Assembly (NCBI GenBank): GCA_020002185.1
Contig: CM034532.1
Span: 24,898,838 to 24,962,837, forward strand
From: Paraescarpia echinospica
Taxonomy: Eukaryota > Annelida > Polychaeta > Sabellida > Siboglinidae
Length of the DNA: 64,000 nucleotides
Direction of reading: 5' to 3'
Below, one piece after another: positions 45,177 to 55,999 of this stretch. Position numbers and translations under genes: made by a program. The stretch's first letter is position 1; every line of letters begins with the position of its first letter. The notes beneath the pieces were generated by a model. It was given only the letters and a program-made list of their open reading frames with translations, was not told the DNA's origin and searched no databases.

Positions 45177-45307
45177 GAGTGCGTGTGAGTGCGTGTGTGA
45201 TTTGCGTGTGATGTGTGTGCGCGCGTGTGTGTGTGTGTGTCTGTGTGTGTGTGTGTGTGTCCGTTTGTTATCGGTGTGTGTGTGTGTGTCCGTTTGTTAT
45301 TGGTGTG

Positions 45308-45356
<49 letters not shown>

Positions 45357-45392
45357 GAGTGCGTGTGTGATTTGCGTGTGATGTGCGCGCGC

Positions 45393-45432
<40 letters not shown>

Positions 45433-45439
45433 GTTTGTG

Positions 45440-45477
<38 letters not shown>

Positions 45478-46611
45478 GTGATTTGCGTGTGCGCGCGTTG
45501 GTGTGTGCGTGTGTGTGTGGTGTGCGTGCGTGTGTACCTGTATGAGTACATGCGTATGTATGTGACGTGACCATCGCTCATGCATGGATAAGGATAAGGA
45601 TACTTTTATTTTCCCAACAGCATTTAAACAATTACAATTTATGTAAATTTGTCTGTTTGTAATCTAGGAACCTGAACATCCTATGAGAGGCGCATTCCTA
45701 ATCAACATGTCCTACGATGTTACAATGGTTACACTGCATATACTCAACATAATTAATATTTATTTGTCAAAAGTTTAATGTGCGCGTAATACGTAAACGT
45801 AACTTAACAATCTCAGGAACCATGCGCGCATGGCAAATACTTCGGGCAAACGACCCCTGCATCATACACTTGGCAACACGAAGTAGACGCTTACATATTG
45901 CTTATGTCAACCCTCATGCCAATAGCACAGCAATACAAATATTATTTCACAATTCTACACTCTCCCGACTAGGGCCTATTGATGGACGCGAACTTCACAT
46001 TTCCCCGACGTTCGTCATTTTGAACAAACAACACGTATCTCCGCGCGCGTAATGGTGTTTAAATAACGATGCTTACAATTGCTAAATACTATTATCACGA
46101 CTGTCAACAACCAAGGCATCCCGTCACGCATTTTTCCTAGTTAACAAATACGTTAGAGCAGCGGTTCTTAACCTGTTTTAGTAGAGACCCAAATTTCGGT
46201 CGCAGGATTTGCATGGTGACACATGCCTCCAAGACGTTAACTTGTGATAAATGATCCCGAAAATCTTGGTATCTTGTGAAAGTTTACACCTTCTGTTATT
46301 CTTGCATACGCATGGTTTCACGATAATCACCCTCAAAATAACCCACGAAAGAACAACCGTGCTGTTTACGATGTTTTAGACGCAGCTGAACGATGTTGGC
46401 CGTCGCGCGCTTATCTATTTTTTACTTAGATCTGTTCTATATTAGGTTTGACCACTCACTGGCTCATTAACTCATTATGAAATTACCCTTACCAACCACA
46501 TTGTCTGTGTTAGACGCCTGCTTGTTCTACATATGTGTATGCGTGTGTGTGTGCGTGTGCGTGCGCGTGCGCGTGCGCGTGTGTGCGTGTGCGTGTGTGT
46601 GTCCTTTTGTG

Positions 46612-46695
<84 letters not shown>

Positions 46696-48742
46696 GAGTG
46701 CGTGTGTGATTTGCGTGTGCGCGCGTTGGTGTGTGCGTGTGTGTGTGTGGTGTGCGTGCGTGTGTACCTGTATGAGTACATGCGTATGTATGTGACGTGA
46801 CCATCGCTCATGCATGGATAAGGATAAGGATACTTTTATTTTCCCAACAGCATTTAAACAATTACAATTTATGTAAATGTGTCTGTTTGTGATCTAGGAA
46901 CCTGAACATCCTATGAGAGGCGCATTCCTAATCAACATGTCCTACGATGTTACAATGGTTACACTCCATATACGTTATTTCCTAGGCCAGCATTTCATTG
47001 TATCATCTATATGAGTCACATTTTAGTCCCTATGTACAGGCCAGTGGGGTATCTTATATAACATGAAATCGATCTATGACAGTCTCACCAAAAGGCACAC
47101 ACGTCATTGACGATAGCATAATAACTGTTAACTATTGAACAATACCTGTCATCCTACGTATGTATACGATGTTTTTGCCGGCCGTATCGTGCTCAGTGTA
47201 CACCCAGTAGCACGCCATTGGCATTGTCAAACTATTCGTCGGGACCAAGTCTTCTGCACAGCTAAATAATAGTTCGTTATTGCCACCGGGACAAAAACAA
47301 ACGAGCACTGCTCTCTATCAACCACGCACTTGATAGTATCACTCGAACTTACAAACGACGCGCCGGTAAATTGTAGTGACGGGTATTATACAGCGGCCAT
47401 TTTAGCGCATAATGCTATCCCCACCTATCTACTTATCAGGCTAGAAAAAAGAATATTGAGATAGCACTCTCATGCAAGTGTAGTTACTATATGGTTTCAA
47501 CTTAATAAAAACACGCGGTGACCTGTTCACGTTAACTTTTGAGCTTCATAGATATGCAAGCCATCGGGTATAGACGTGCACTCATTAAATAAATATTGTA
47601 GCGTGCGCTGTTCTAGTCCTTGTATCACGATACAGAAACTTGTATATTTTGTTGGAAGAGTGGCAAAAAACAAGCACGTGACAGTGTGTGTCTAGCTTAA
47701 GCGATTACTGCGTATCCGTTTTAATCTAAAGTTCTTACATAGTGCGAATTGTGAAAATGGCGAACTAAAAACAGGTACGCGAGAAACACATAACGCCCAT
47801 GCTGGATAGTTGGGCTACACCTAAAGTAGATAGAGCACACATAACGCGGATGTCATACCGACCCTTGTCTAATGAGCTCTTACCGCTGCGGTACCATGTC
47901 AACCGCACCGCACCTGAACAGTGCTCAAGAGACAATGTCAAACAGGAAGTCTTGTCCGGCATTCATTTAAAATGTCCACGTTGGTTATCGGCTCTCCAGA
48001 CTGATTATCCAGTAGCATCATGACCGACTAAAACGTTTATTTCGTGAATATTGTAGCGGAGAAAGAACCACAAACGTCAAACTTCGGCAACGATGATTGT
48101 CATTGTAATCATTTTGCTGGCCGTTAAATTTCGTTGAACTTTTTATTACTACAGGCTTTGCAAATCTGTTTTATTTGAAAGAAAACCTTACTTTTTCAAC
48201 TTGAGGAAATTGTTCTGTCGTAATGTCTTAGTCTGCTGATAGCAGCATGCAATGACCTACATTGAACAAAAAGTGTATCTGCACCGGTATGTCTATGGTA
48301 ATTGAGGAGGCTCTATTAAATACGGCTGCGCAATATCGCATGTCGAATGCAACAACATGTCTCTGGCAACAATAATTATGGTCACGGTCCAGCGATTCGA
48401 GTTGTGTCTTTCGATAAGGGCGTTTAGCTGTCGTGTATGGCATCAGTAAAGGCAAGGTATCAATCACATATAAGTTCGGCCATACATGACGGCAACCATG
48501 CGTGACGGGCAGGATGTGGCCAACTTTGTGTTAGTCGAAAACTGAGCATGAATGCAAATATATAAGTTGTTTCCCTTCAATTTTATTCATTTCAAACGCT
48601 TTACGTGTATGTGTGTATGTGTGAATGTGTGCATGTGTGTACGTATGCTTGTATGTATGTATGTATGAATATAGATGGTGTGTATACACACATGCACCCG
48701 CACGTACGCGCGGGCGCACACACAGAAATACGCATTCACGCA

Positions 48743-48775
<33 letters not shown>

Positions 48776-51666
48776 AATGGCGGTGAAAATTACCAATACA
48801 ACCCGTGAACGGCACTGTGTATTTATAATATAACTCACGCAGACCGTCCGGAACACACGGGCACAGGGGTGTTGTTTGAGTGTTTTCCTGTTCGGAGGTT
48901 TTCTTCTGGCATTCTTGTTCATATCCTCGCAGAAAGATGGCTGCCTTTCGTTCCAACTCAGTGGCGTTTAAGGGCACTGTCCCATCCCACATCGGCAGTG
49001 TTGGTAGGTGAATCGTTTCATTCAGGAGTGCAGTGACGTCCTCCTGTGAAACAAACAGTTTCGCTGATCATGCACCTACACAACACTTTATTTATATAGC
49101 AATACGTTGACTTTGGAGCATTGTAGGCGCATCTCCTCCGAGGCGCCGACGTCCACTGTCCACTTTCTATATTAATTCCGTCGACCATTCGCCTCTAATC
49201 TACCAGTTGGGCTATGTATTGTACCTACACATAAATAATTAATATTAGTGGACGCATTGAACAGCCAGTATCTCTCCAGAGGACGCAACTGTAAATGAAT
49301 ATCTACATTAAATTGGTGACAGTAGAAATTAATTGTTCAGCGGGAACGGGTTTAATGTCAAACATAACCCTACATAATTGTGGAAATTTCTGCGTTTGCT
49401 TTGCCGTTCCATAAACGGAGGGAAACTACTAGTTATATCATTGTCACTGACATATTTCATCCTCATTGCTTTTATTATAAATTATTTGATTTATTTTAAT
49501 TAGTTTTCGTGTGAACCTTTTTTAAATACCCCATTCTATTCACTAGGTTGTTCTTGATATATTTATTTTAACATGGATATTTAAATTCAGTATTATATAT
49601 TCAGCGTTTTGGTAGCTTTTCTGTGTATCGTTATTACATTATTACTTTTATAAGTAGTGATTTGAATATAACACAGTTGTATGCGTGCGTACTTTATACC
49701 TGCCAACTCTCCCGGAATTTCCGGGAGTTTACTGGATTTTTGGTATATCTCTTGGAATATAGGCAAATATCCCGCTAAATTTTCTCTAAAATATCTAACA
49801 GCACTCCCCCTTCCCCGCCTTCTTGACGGAGCGAGACCACGGGTAACGTGCTGAGACGTGCTGAACCACTGAGTTTCCGGCGATAAATCTCCAACAGTAT
49901 CACCCCTTCCTCCGTCATCGACCCTTCCAGACAGCGCGATACCACGGGAGACGTGCTGAGTCGTGCTGAACTGCTGTCCGATGTCAAGATTCGAGACAGC
50001 GCGACGAGACAGCGTGACACTGGAAGCGTGCTGACCCGCTGTTGAATCTCCCGTATTTAAACAAAATGGCAAGTATAGTACATACGTGCGTATGTGAGTG
50101 CTTGCGGACATTATGGGCTCTTCTCGGCGGGATCACTTCGCTACCCACCGGTTGGAGAACCTATCCCGGAACAATTTAACAGAAGCGGTGGTCCCTGGAC
50201 TAAGCACTAACTGCTTGCACAGGTTGGTTGTCACTACTGCAGCGGACACGTATAATAATAAATTATGTTTCTTACCGGTTCGTTCTGCACGTTAGAAGGA
50301 CATCAACATATTGTTCATAATTGTTACGTATATTTTTTGCGAATGATCTGACGTCACTTGTGTTAACGCAAAAATATTGTTTATTCAGATTTACGTCATA
50401 ACGTACGTCATTTACGAATACAGCGGGAAACCGTCTTCTGTATGTCGGGATCACGGACATTTTTGTTAGGTAATTTAACAAGAATTTCGATCAAAAATAA
50501 AGTGGATATTTTTCCAGGGTGTTTTTTCCGAGAGGTAGCTGCTTTGGGGGTGTTTTATAATTCATGGTCCGTGGTCAATGAACAGCATTCGAAACTAATC
50601 TGTCAAGCTGATAGTGAGGATCAAAATCGGGGAAAATCCGACTCAAAGGTTGTTATTCGACAATCGTAAATCATTGGTGATATAAATCATGCAATACAAT
50701 ATATAATTAATAAATGTGAGTCATTGTATGCCCTTGTGGGTCATTGTGCAGTATTTAGAATTGCTATATATGCAAGTTAAACATATATTTACTTATATTT
50801 ATGTACTAGACATTTGCACTTTTAATTTGTTTAGACACCGCATTGATAGAAAGCTGTCGAAGTGTTCGCGGATATCGCCAGACGTGTGCAAAGAGTCAGC
50901 TAGCCTATGCCTATCTTGGCTGCGTCACCTTAACCAACGAACACAACATAATGACAAAGTGAGCTGAAGTCGACACGTATTAACCACCATGATCACGCCG
51001 CTGATGTTAGCCGTTAAGAATCTCGCAGGTGTGTGCGTCATAGTGTCTAAACATATGAAGCAGGTCCGGTGGCTACGTAGCATGGGATATGATTATGACA
51101 CAGGAACAGGCTAACGCACACACACAAACGCACGCACACTCTCACATGCACACTCGCATGCACGCGCTAGTAGAGGTGTGTGAGTGTGCGTGCGTTTGTG
51201 CGCCTCAAATTAAGTTCATTTTGAACTCAAGTGAGGAACCAATGTGACATTAGAGGGAGACACACAACATAGGATGATGACAGGACATAAATAAGATCAT
51301 TTTAAAACAGAGATGGCAATGAACAAGTAAACGGACACTCACATAGATTAACAACGCAACACAGGTCAAATCTTAAAATATACATAATAATCCTATTTGA
51401 ATAAAATAAAAAAAACGGAAAAGGTTGGTTGATCAATAAATAACGCAGACTAGATGTCACATCGAGGTTGTTTCCCTGTATTATAATATACCAGGTGGTA
51501 CGTTGTGCACTGGTGTGCAATTGATTGATAATTATCATATCGTACAAACCTCCAACTGTACAACATTTGACAGGGCGGTAAACTTGAGAAACAGCACCGT
51601 GGTTGAAACGACAGCGACGAGCAATGCGGACCGTTTGAACATCTTCACGAGCAGTGCGACTGCCAT
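34922..51666 (-). CDS. Beta-1,4-galactosyltransferase, seven exons
   Basis: A host gene on the - strand. Seven exons (51666-51550, 49043-48839, 42828-42596, 39864-39677, 36902-36780, 35826-35722, 35078-34966) join without breaking phase (0, 1, 0, 2, 2, 2, 1), all with GT-AG borders. The product is a type II Golgi protein: short tail, membrane anchor, stem with two N-glycosylation sequons, CPCVPDGL, then the family blocks VVVVVPYRDRDEHL, FNKASLMNIGF, FHDVDMLPSDD (DVD metal site), FGGVTVF, WGWGGEDDEM and RYRMLRHGQD. It should transfer galactose from UDP-galactose to N-acetylglucosamine or a related acceptor. If exon 7 is not spliced further, translation ends at 34922. The introns are full of repeats. 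The exact paralogue is uncertain, so no symbol is given. Confidence 0.88.
34966..35078 (-). CDS. Galactosyltransferase exon 7 (C-terminus)
   Basis: Acceptor AAACATTGCAG (ending 35079). Encodes VRDGLSNTKYRIHSHEERS and LYTWLLVEL, the usual C-terminal strands. A strong donor CTCG/GTAAGA follows at 34966/34965 in phase 1; reading through it gives a stop at 34922. Confidence 0.82.
35240..35725. repeat. Complex (CATA)n/(TACG)n/(CA)n microsatellite
   Basis: Almost 500 bp of TACATACG, CATGCATA, CATACATA and finally CA repeats. Open frames on both strands are artefacts. The array ends at the intron donor of galactosyltransferase exon 6. Confidence 0.97.
35722..35826 (-). CDS. Galactosyltransferase exon 6
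   Basis: Acceptor CTGTGTCCAG, donor TTCAG/GTTCGT, phase 2 to 2. Encodes IAAAKLNIYRYPLEVSRY and MLRHGQDHMNPVNP, matching the family's RYKM.H block. The donor sits right beside a CA microsatellite. Confidence 0.85.
35900..35950. repeat. (TA)n microsatellite
   Basis: About 50 bp of TA repeats with AAATATA interruptions, in intron 5. Confidence 0.9.
36215..36716. mobile_element. hAT-type MITE with target duplication
   Basis: A 502-bp non-autonomous element with terminal inverted repeats CAGTGACGGATTAACGTACC (left) and, inverted, CAGTGGCGGATTAAGGTATT (right). It is flanked by the 8-bp duplication GTTCCAAC (36207-36214) and GTTCTAAC (36717-36724), one mismatch. CAG termini and 8-bp duplications are diagnostic of the hAT superfamily. 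It sits 63 bp from the donor of galactosyltransferase exon 5, in the intron. Confidence 0.88.
36780..36902 (-). CDS. Galactosyltransferase exon 5
   Basis: I place the acceptor at ATATGCGCAG (ending 36903) because it gives the family spacing between YGF and FGGV; an earlier AG at about 36930 would add ten residues. The donor is GAGAAAG/GTCGGT. Encodes FGGVTVFTRDDYVRVNGFSN and WGWGGEDDEMGER, the acceptor-binding block. Confidence 0.88.
37050..38995 (+). pseudogene. LINE with internal deletion of the RT core
   Basis: On the + strand: end of an endonuclease domain (FFPKITLPTRLS, TPIDNYLCKLSRGF), the linker (37403-37705), the start of the RT region (FNCFFTNVGPKLAAEM), then a jump at about 37995 straight to the thumb (NIKYVDDFNFLGITINKHVN). 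The palm with its YADD box is gone. C-terminus at 38394-38624, and a 3' UTR ending in AATAAATTTCATTTCATTC at about 38998. It lies in intron 4 of the galactosyltransferase, in the opposite orientation. Confidence 0.82.
39000..39670. other. AT-rich intron sequence with (AAT)n/(ATT)n runs
   Basis: Short AAT/ATT triplet arrays near 39096 and 39320. Nothing else seen. Confidence 0.6.
39677..39864 (-). CDS. Galactosyltransferase exon 4
   Basis: Acceptor CTGTCAACAG, donor TTCGG/GTAGGA, phase 0 to 2. Encodes FNKASLMNIGFRAAL and FHDVDMLPSDD with the DVD metal-binding motif, followed by YTCF, whose Cys pairs with the one in exon 3 in known members. Confidence 0.92.
39980..41120. other. Intron sequence, no recognised feature
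   Basis: Part of intron 3. Several open frames below 90 codons on both strands, none with a recognisable domain. Confidence 0.5.
41130..41525 (+). repeat. ~59-bp minisatellite, about 6-7 copies
   Basis: Degenerate units built on GTTCGTTCATCACGTGACGC and CGACGCCCACCGTGTACCGT, with CG-rich composition unlike the intron around it. Each copy contains a CACGTG E-box. Confidence 0.88.
41540..42590. other. Intron sequence, no recognised feature
   Basis: Part of intron 3. A short imperfect direct repeat with GTGCCCCTAGACCTTT occurs twice near 42020-42090. No coding signal. Confidence 0.5.
42596..42828 (-). CDS. Galactosyltransferase exon 3
   Basis: Acceptor ATTTTCAG, donor GAACAG/GTAGGC, phase 1 to 0. 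Encodes GGGKWKPVNCTARQR, the nucleotide-sugar block VVVVVPYRDRDEHL and NLHPVLQRQQLEYHILVVEQ, all classic for the family. Confidence 0.92.
42840..44215. other. Intron sequence with a short (TA)n run
   Basis: Part of intron 2. (TA)n at 43348-43374. The phrase AAGCGTATACTCAACAT, which begins the tandem duplication downstream, appears once more at about 43973. Confidence 0.5.
45010..45535. repeat. (GT)n array in duplication copy 1
   Basis: GT dinucleotides with repeated higher-order interruptions (GTCCGTTTGTTAT, GTGTGATTTGCGTGTGATG). The array has itself grown by internal duplication. Confidence 0.97.
46538..46775. repeat. (GT)n array in duplication copy 2
   Basis: Shorter counterpart of the array at 45010-45535, with a single copy of each interruption. 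Confidence 0.97.
46980..48600. other. Intron sequence, no recognised feature
   Basis: Part of intron 2. Small open frames near 47765-48023 on both strands overlap each other and have no recognised domain. Confidence 0.5.
48605..48775. repeat. Mixed (GTAT)n/(CACG)n microsatellite
   Basis: GTGTATGT and TATG units followed by CACGCACG units. It lies just after the donor of exon 2. Confidence 0.9.
48839..49043 (-). CDS. Galactosyltransferase exon 2 (stem)
   Basis: Acceptor TTTGTTTCACAG, donor CTGC/GTGAGT, phase 0 to 1. Encodes the stem with two sequons (LNETIHL, PLNATEL) and ends with CPCVPDGL, the motif that opens the catalytic domain in invertebrate members. Confidence 0.85.
49050..49690. other. 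Intron sequence, no recognised feature
   Basis: Part of intron 1, increasingly AT-rich to the right. Nothing recognised. Confidence 0.5.
49693..50078. mobile_element. Probable MITE
   Basis: About 385 bp with inverted ends TATACCTGCCAACTCTCCCG on the left and, inverted, TATACTTGCCATTTTG on the right, plus a CTCCCGGAATTTCCGGGAG hairpin inside the left end. The interior has degenerate repeats around ACCACGGGAGACGTGCTGAG. No certain target duplication. Resembles known invertebrate hAT-like MITEs in its ends only. Confidence 0.55.
50080..51545. other. Intron sequence with a CA/GT hairpin
   Basis: Part of intron 1. The segments 51116-51148 and 51173-51202 are inverted repeats (about 30 bp arms, including CAAACGCACGCACACTC), giving a hairpin with a 25-bp loop. 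No gene seen. Confidence 0.6.
51550..51666 (-). CDS. Galactosyltransferase exon 1 (membrane anchor)
   Basis: From ATG 51666, 39 codons: a basic start (VKMFKRS) and one hydrophobic segment, ALLVAVVSTTVLFLKF, ending at a GTTTGT donor in phase 0. This is a signal-anchor for a type II Golgi enzyme. A possible acceptor, CTCTTACAG, lies in the 5' UTR just upstream. Confidence 0.7.
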
Positions 51667-51829
51667 GTCCCCGCAGTCTCTCTGCCGGAGCTGTAAGAGT
51701 TTATTTCGACACGGTTAAATTACGCACCATTTTATCTTAATTTCGACACAAACCTTTAACCAGATATCCGTTGTCCCGCTTTTTGGAAAATCGTAACACG
51801 TTTTTCTTTTTTTAAATAACGGGAATTTT

Positions 51830-53050
51830 GGTCGTTAGATAACGGAATTTATATTTTTGAAATACCGTGATTTTTTGTTGGCCACAACTTGTTTATTTTT
51901 CTAATAAGAAGTTCAAAATAGCATTTGAATTGTCAGATCTTGTATCCGCGTTAGTTATATTTGCCTAACTCTTTAAAATGGTGTCTTAACATAGGTATAT
52001 TTTGGGAATAAAAAAGACACTCACGATTTTGCAGGGGGGGGGGTACAATTCTTGCCAGGAAATCAACATCTGCACAAAAAAATATGAGCGATACATATCC
52101 AGATGACCAGAAGTAATTTATAGTAGTGTCACAGTTGCACTATACTAGTTTTATTGATGAAGTATTTACATTTGTGCTTAATATGTATTGTGGGGACAAA
52201 AGGCACTTGCTAATTTACAGAGTATGAGGCTGGTTTGACTATAATTTCAATATTTTTTATCAAAGAAAGGTGCGAAATACTCAATATGACCAGGATCAAT
52301 ATATCGAAAGGCGCCACAACAGACAAAAACGATTTCATTTTGCTAAAGGTTTCCAACAGTCTCTTAATATGCATATTCTAAGATATAAAGGCTCTTACGG
52401 CCTTCCTGGTTGTGTTAACATGTTTTTGCCAGGAAATCAATATCTGCACCCATAAAGAACTACAAAATGGATCCAAATGACCATAATCAATGCAAATAAG
52501 CTTCATGATGATATAAACCAGTTTAAATTCGACAAGAGGGTACAATATAATATAGTACATGTTACTGTTTAACTATTTAACAAGACAGTCACTCGCAACC
52601 TTAGAGGGTGTGGTAATGTTTTGGCCAATAAATCAATACACGCATCCACAGAGAGATGCTATTTGGCTCCGAATGTCCATGAATACTGTCAGTGGGTGGC
52701 ACAACAGTAAAAACTACGCAATACGATAAGAATGTCACAACTTTACATTAATATGCATTTGGTGTCAAAAAGGTACTTGCACATTCGCAGGATGTGGACG
52801 TGGTTTGGGCAAAAATAAGAGCAAGTCGGAAACGGGTCAGAACAAAATGGCAACATCAGGTCGTGATACGTTAATACATCCCGAAAGATAATTCAACCAG
52901 TTAATTGGAGTATAATAGCAACAAAACATTGTGATGCTGTTAAAGAATGATATTGTTACTTTGATAGGTGTTTGTATAAAAAGATAGGCACTCGAGACCT
53001 TGCATGGAGGTGTAGTGTTTCAGTCAGAAAATAAGCCCATGCACCCATAG
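51830..53050 (-). repeat. Diverged ~200-bp satellite block, copy 2
   Basis: Inverted counterpart of 11400-12480, alignable along its entire length by eye, with an extra subrepeat near 52060-52200. Confidence 0.75.
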
Positions 53051-53054
53051 AAAG

Positions 53055-53500
53055 AAGCTGAATCCCTAAACATAACCAAAAATGATGCCTCTATCTGTCA
53101 GAATGTTTGAATTGTTGAAACAATCATGTTCACGTGAAGATTTTAAGTGGAAAAACACATTTGACCCATGTTCAAGGTCATCAAAGGTCAATAGAAAAAT
53201 GGCAACATCGGTATTTTTATTGTTAAGACATTTCTCAATGCATTTACAAAGGTTGCCATAAGTTAACATACGGGAAAACATTGGCCCCCAGTACACAAGA
53301 ATAGACACAACATTTTTATTCATAGAGATCGATTAACAATTGCGTTGAACACCGATGCGCATAATGATAGTGTCCATTTTTGATTTCCATAAATTGGCAT
53401 ATTACTTCTTCTTACAATAACATTCATCATCACCATTTCCTTGTAATTAATTATTAATGTGTTGCTATGAATACAGACTCTGTTTACTTGTGCCTTTTTT
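53055..53500. other. No recognised feature
   Basis: AT-rich sequence; no domain or repeat identified. Confidence 0.5.
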
Positions 53501-53539
53501 GTTGGTCATACACGGTATGCGAAAGGCATACCATCCTCC

Positions 53540-53660
53540 TTTTCTTGGCCACCAAATTAATATATGTATATGTGTGTGTGTATGTGTGTGCGTGTGTGTG
53601 CGTGTGTGCGTGTGTGCGTGTGTGCGTGTGTGCGTGTGTGTGCGTGTGTGCATGTGTTTA
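53540..53660. repeat. (GT)n microsatellite with shared flank
   Basis: GTGTGC-rich array preceded by CTTTTCTTGGCCACCAAATT, as at 11200. Confidence 0.93.
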
Positions 53661-54045
53661 GCTGGAAAAAACAAGCAATTCTTCTCTTTCAAGTTTTTTA
53701 TCACACATATTTCAGAACAAGAAAAGAACAACATGGATCATCCTTAAAAGCTGAACCATCCCTAGTGTGTAAAGCTACAGGCAAATGTCAACTATGTGAC
53801 GGCTACAGTGAAGGAGGTATGGGGTTAATCTCCTTCCATTTCATGTAGTCTGAGGGGAGGGTTTGGAAAGGGGTGTCACCCTGCTTATTCAGTTGATTAC
53901 AACGTGTGCAAAACATGGCTGCTCGCACCAAGTACACATCCCTAGAGAACATATCTCGCCAGTTCTTCGGGATTTACATTGGTTACGCGACTATCGCTGG
54001 GTAGAGTTTAAATTAAGATTATCCTGCATAACTATATGTGCTTAA
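53660..54045 (+). pseudogene. LINE RT C-terminal fragment
   Basis: Inverted relative to 10080-10400. The + strand encodes REHISPVLRDLHWL, the conserved segment before the C-terminus of CR1/L2-type RTs, then stops. The rest of the 3' end is missing here but found at 61080-61740. Confidence 0.65.
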
Positions 54046-54049
54046 TTCT

Positions 54050-54850
54050 ACTTTCGTTATTTTTCAACCCAGCTTACTGAAATATTAGGATAACATTCTT
54101 TATACATAAAAACAATTTTACAGATTTATTACAATTTTTTTCCACCAGGTGGCGGTAGGGTCGCCCTCAACTTGAATTTTGGCTGATTCACCGTGATGGA
54201 CATATCTGGAAAATTGATTGACCAAATTCATTCAATCTTGGCACACCAATAGAGTACATAAAAGGGCAAATTATGACAGTCTTTGTTTTTTCGTTACTTT
54301 CCAAACAAAATTTATATGAATTTTTCAATCTTTGTTATTTTTCGAAAGTCAACATTTCATTAAAGTCATGATATTACACGGAATCCAAATGCTGTATCTA
54401 AAATCTAAGACTGTCATAATGTAGCTCATTATATTGGTGGAACATGCTGAAAATTCCAAAGGATTATGTTGATAAATAGTCGAGTTAGACAAAATAAGAG
54501 ATTGCTCGTCGGCAAAAAACTTGAGAAAAATGGCATTGAAGTTTCTCAACATTTCAATACAAAATTTCATATTCAAAAATAGAACTGCAGTGCTAACATT
54601 TCACACAAAGCTTCTACAGTTCATTGCCTTTCCAATGATGTATACTGTTCATCATTTGGTTGTGTGAAAATATGTATACAAATTAGACAAGACCATAAAT
54701 ACGTGACCGTTATCACTACACAATGGTACTACACGACTAAAACTACAAACTGTCTTTTTTCCAGTTCATTGTCTTTCTAATAGTTCAAAGTTCAATTGAC
54801 ACCACACAACAACAACATGTATTTCAACACCAGCATAGTATCTGAGTGTA
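54050..54850. other. No recognised feature
   Basis: AT-rich; nothing recognised. Confidence 0.5.
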
Positions 54851-54853
54851 GCT

Positions 54854-55799
54854 TCAGCATCGGCTGCACGAGTGAGCTTTCTCTTCGTCGATCCGGTCGG
54901 ACGACAGCATCGAGTTCAGCACTGCCCCACACGTAGTGCAGTAGGCCTCAAACAGGCACACAAGGCCAATGGCATGGATCTTCAGTGTTAGTTCACTGCA
55001 CTCGAGACACGCCAGGCCGTTCACCAGTGTTGACATCATGCTGCAGCGAACGAATGATGTCTCAATGGGGCATCGACATTGCTCAGCAGCACTGATTCTC
55101 AGTCGTTGGTATCCAAACTTTCGCTTGGTAGCCGAGATGGGGGTTGTTGCTGCAGACGTTGATGGCTGAGGAGGCTCCAGCTCAGAGTCAACCTGCATGG
55201 AAAATTATTTGTTATTAGATTGTACATCTGACAATTGGCATAATATCAAAAATAAACAGGGCATATGAGCTGGACAGTAATCATTGACATCAATAAAAAC
55301 AGGCACAGGTTTTATGTTAGTCATTTCTGTAATATGTCTAACATGACAATAATATAACAGACAACATAGATAATAAAGTATATACCATAGTATAATAAAG
55401 TATATACCATAGTATAATAATATAGACGTGAACGTTTGCAAAATTTAAAATGTAAACATACAGACAGTGACAGTCAGTGTGACCTAGTAAATTAGCCTAG
55501 TTTTATGGCTTATTTGAATATCGGTGCCTGGATAATATTCAGCCTTCAGGTATTCTAAGTTGGCAAGACGTTATTATTACATATCATGTCTTAGATATTG
55601 TACCCAAATTATGTTGCCAGAATATATTATGAATAATAACCTGATGCAAACAATGATAGTTTATACGTACATCAAGTTCTGTCGACGAGGGCATCTGCTC
55701 AGCACTGTCTCCAGGCACACGGGTGCATTTAGGGAGGTCAGACCAATTTACCTCCCCTTCTGACAACATGGGAGACAGGGGTCCCAGTTTAGTGGCCAT
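54854..55799 (-). CDS. Two-exon cysteine-rich protein of unknown function
   Basis: Exon 1, 55799-55671, starts MATKLGPLSPMLSEGE and ends at GAT/GTACGT in phase 0. Exon 2 starts at 55192 after TTTTTCCATGCAG and runs to a stop at 54854. The predicted protein (about 156 aa) has a Ser/Pro-rich linker (EPPQPSTSAATTPISATKRK) and a zinc-ribbon-like core: CRCPIETSFVRC, then LACLECSELTLKIHAIGL and AYCTTCGAVL. Paired CxxC motifs spaced about 25 residues apart suggest a DNA- or RNA-binding ribbon, as found at the N-terminus of some transposase-derived proteins. The gene could be a domesticated or decaying transposon gene, or the start of a longer host gene. I do not recognise a named family. Confidence 0.5.
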
Positions 55800-55999
55800 A
55801 GTTTATTATCATGCATTCTACCTGTTGGTTTGTGAATTTTTTTATGTTGCAATAATGTCAATGTGTGTACCTGCGCTGAAAAAAGAAATGTTGGCGGTGT
55901 TTATTAGCAGTAATGATTTTTTTACTCTCAGTGTCGTATTTTGGTTTTCTTGATTTATGCGTGCGGCCATCTTGGATCACGTTGACAGGCCCCACCTAT

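Larger units (their letters stand above)
44216..46977 (+). repeat. Tandem duplication of a 1.2-1.5 kb segment
   Basis: Copy 1 (44216-45738) and copy 2 (45739-46977) are direct repeats starting with TATACTCAACATAATTAAT and ending with TACGATGTTACAATGGTTAC. They differ by a few substitutions and by the length of the internal (GT)n array (about 520 versus 250 bp). Each copy holds GCGGTTCTTAACCTG, which resembles an hAT terminus, but no partner end was found. Lies in intron 2 of the galactosyltransferase. Confidence 0.92.
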
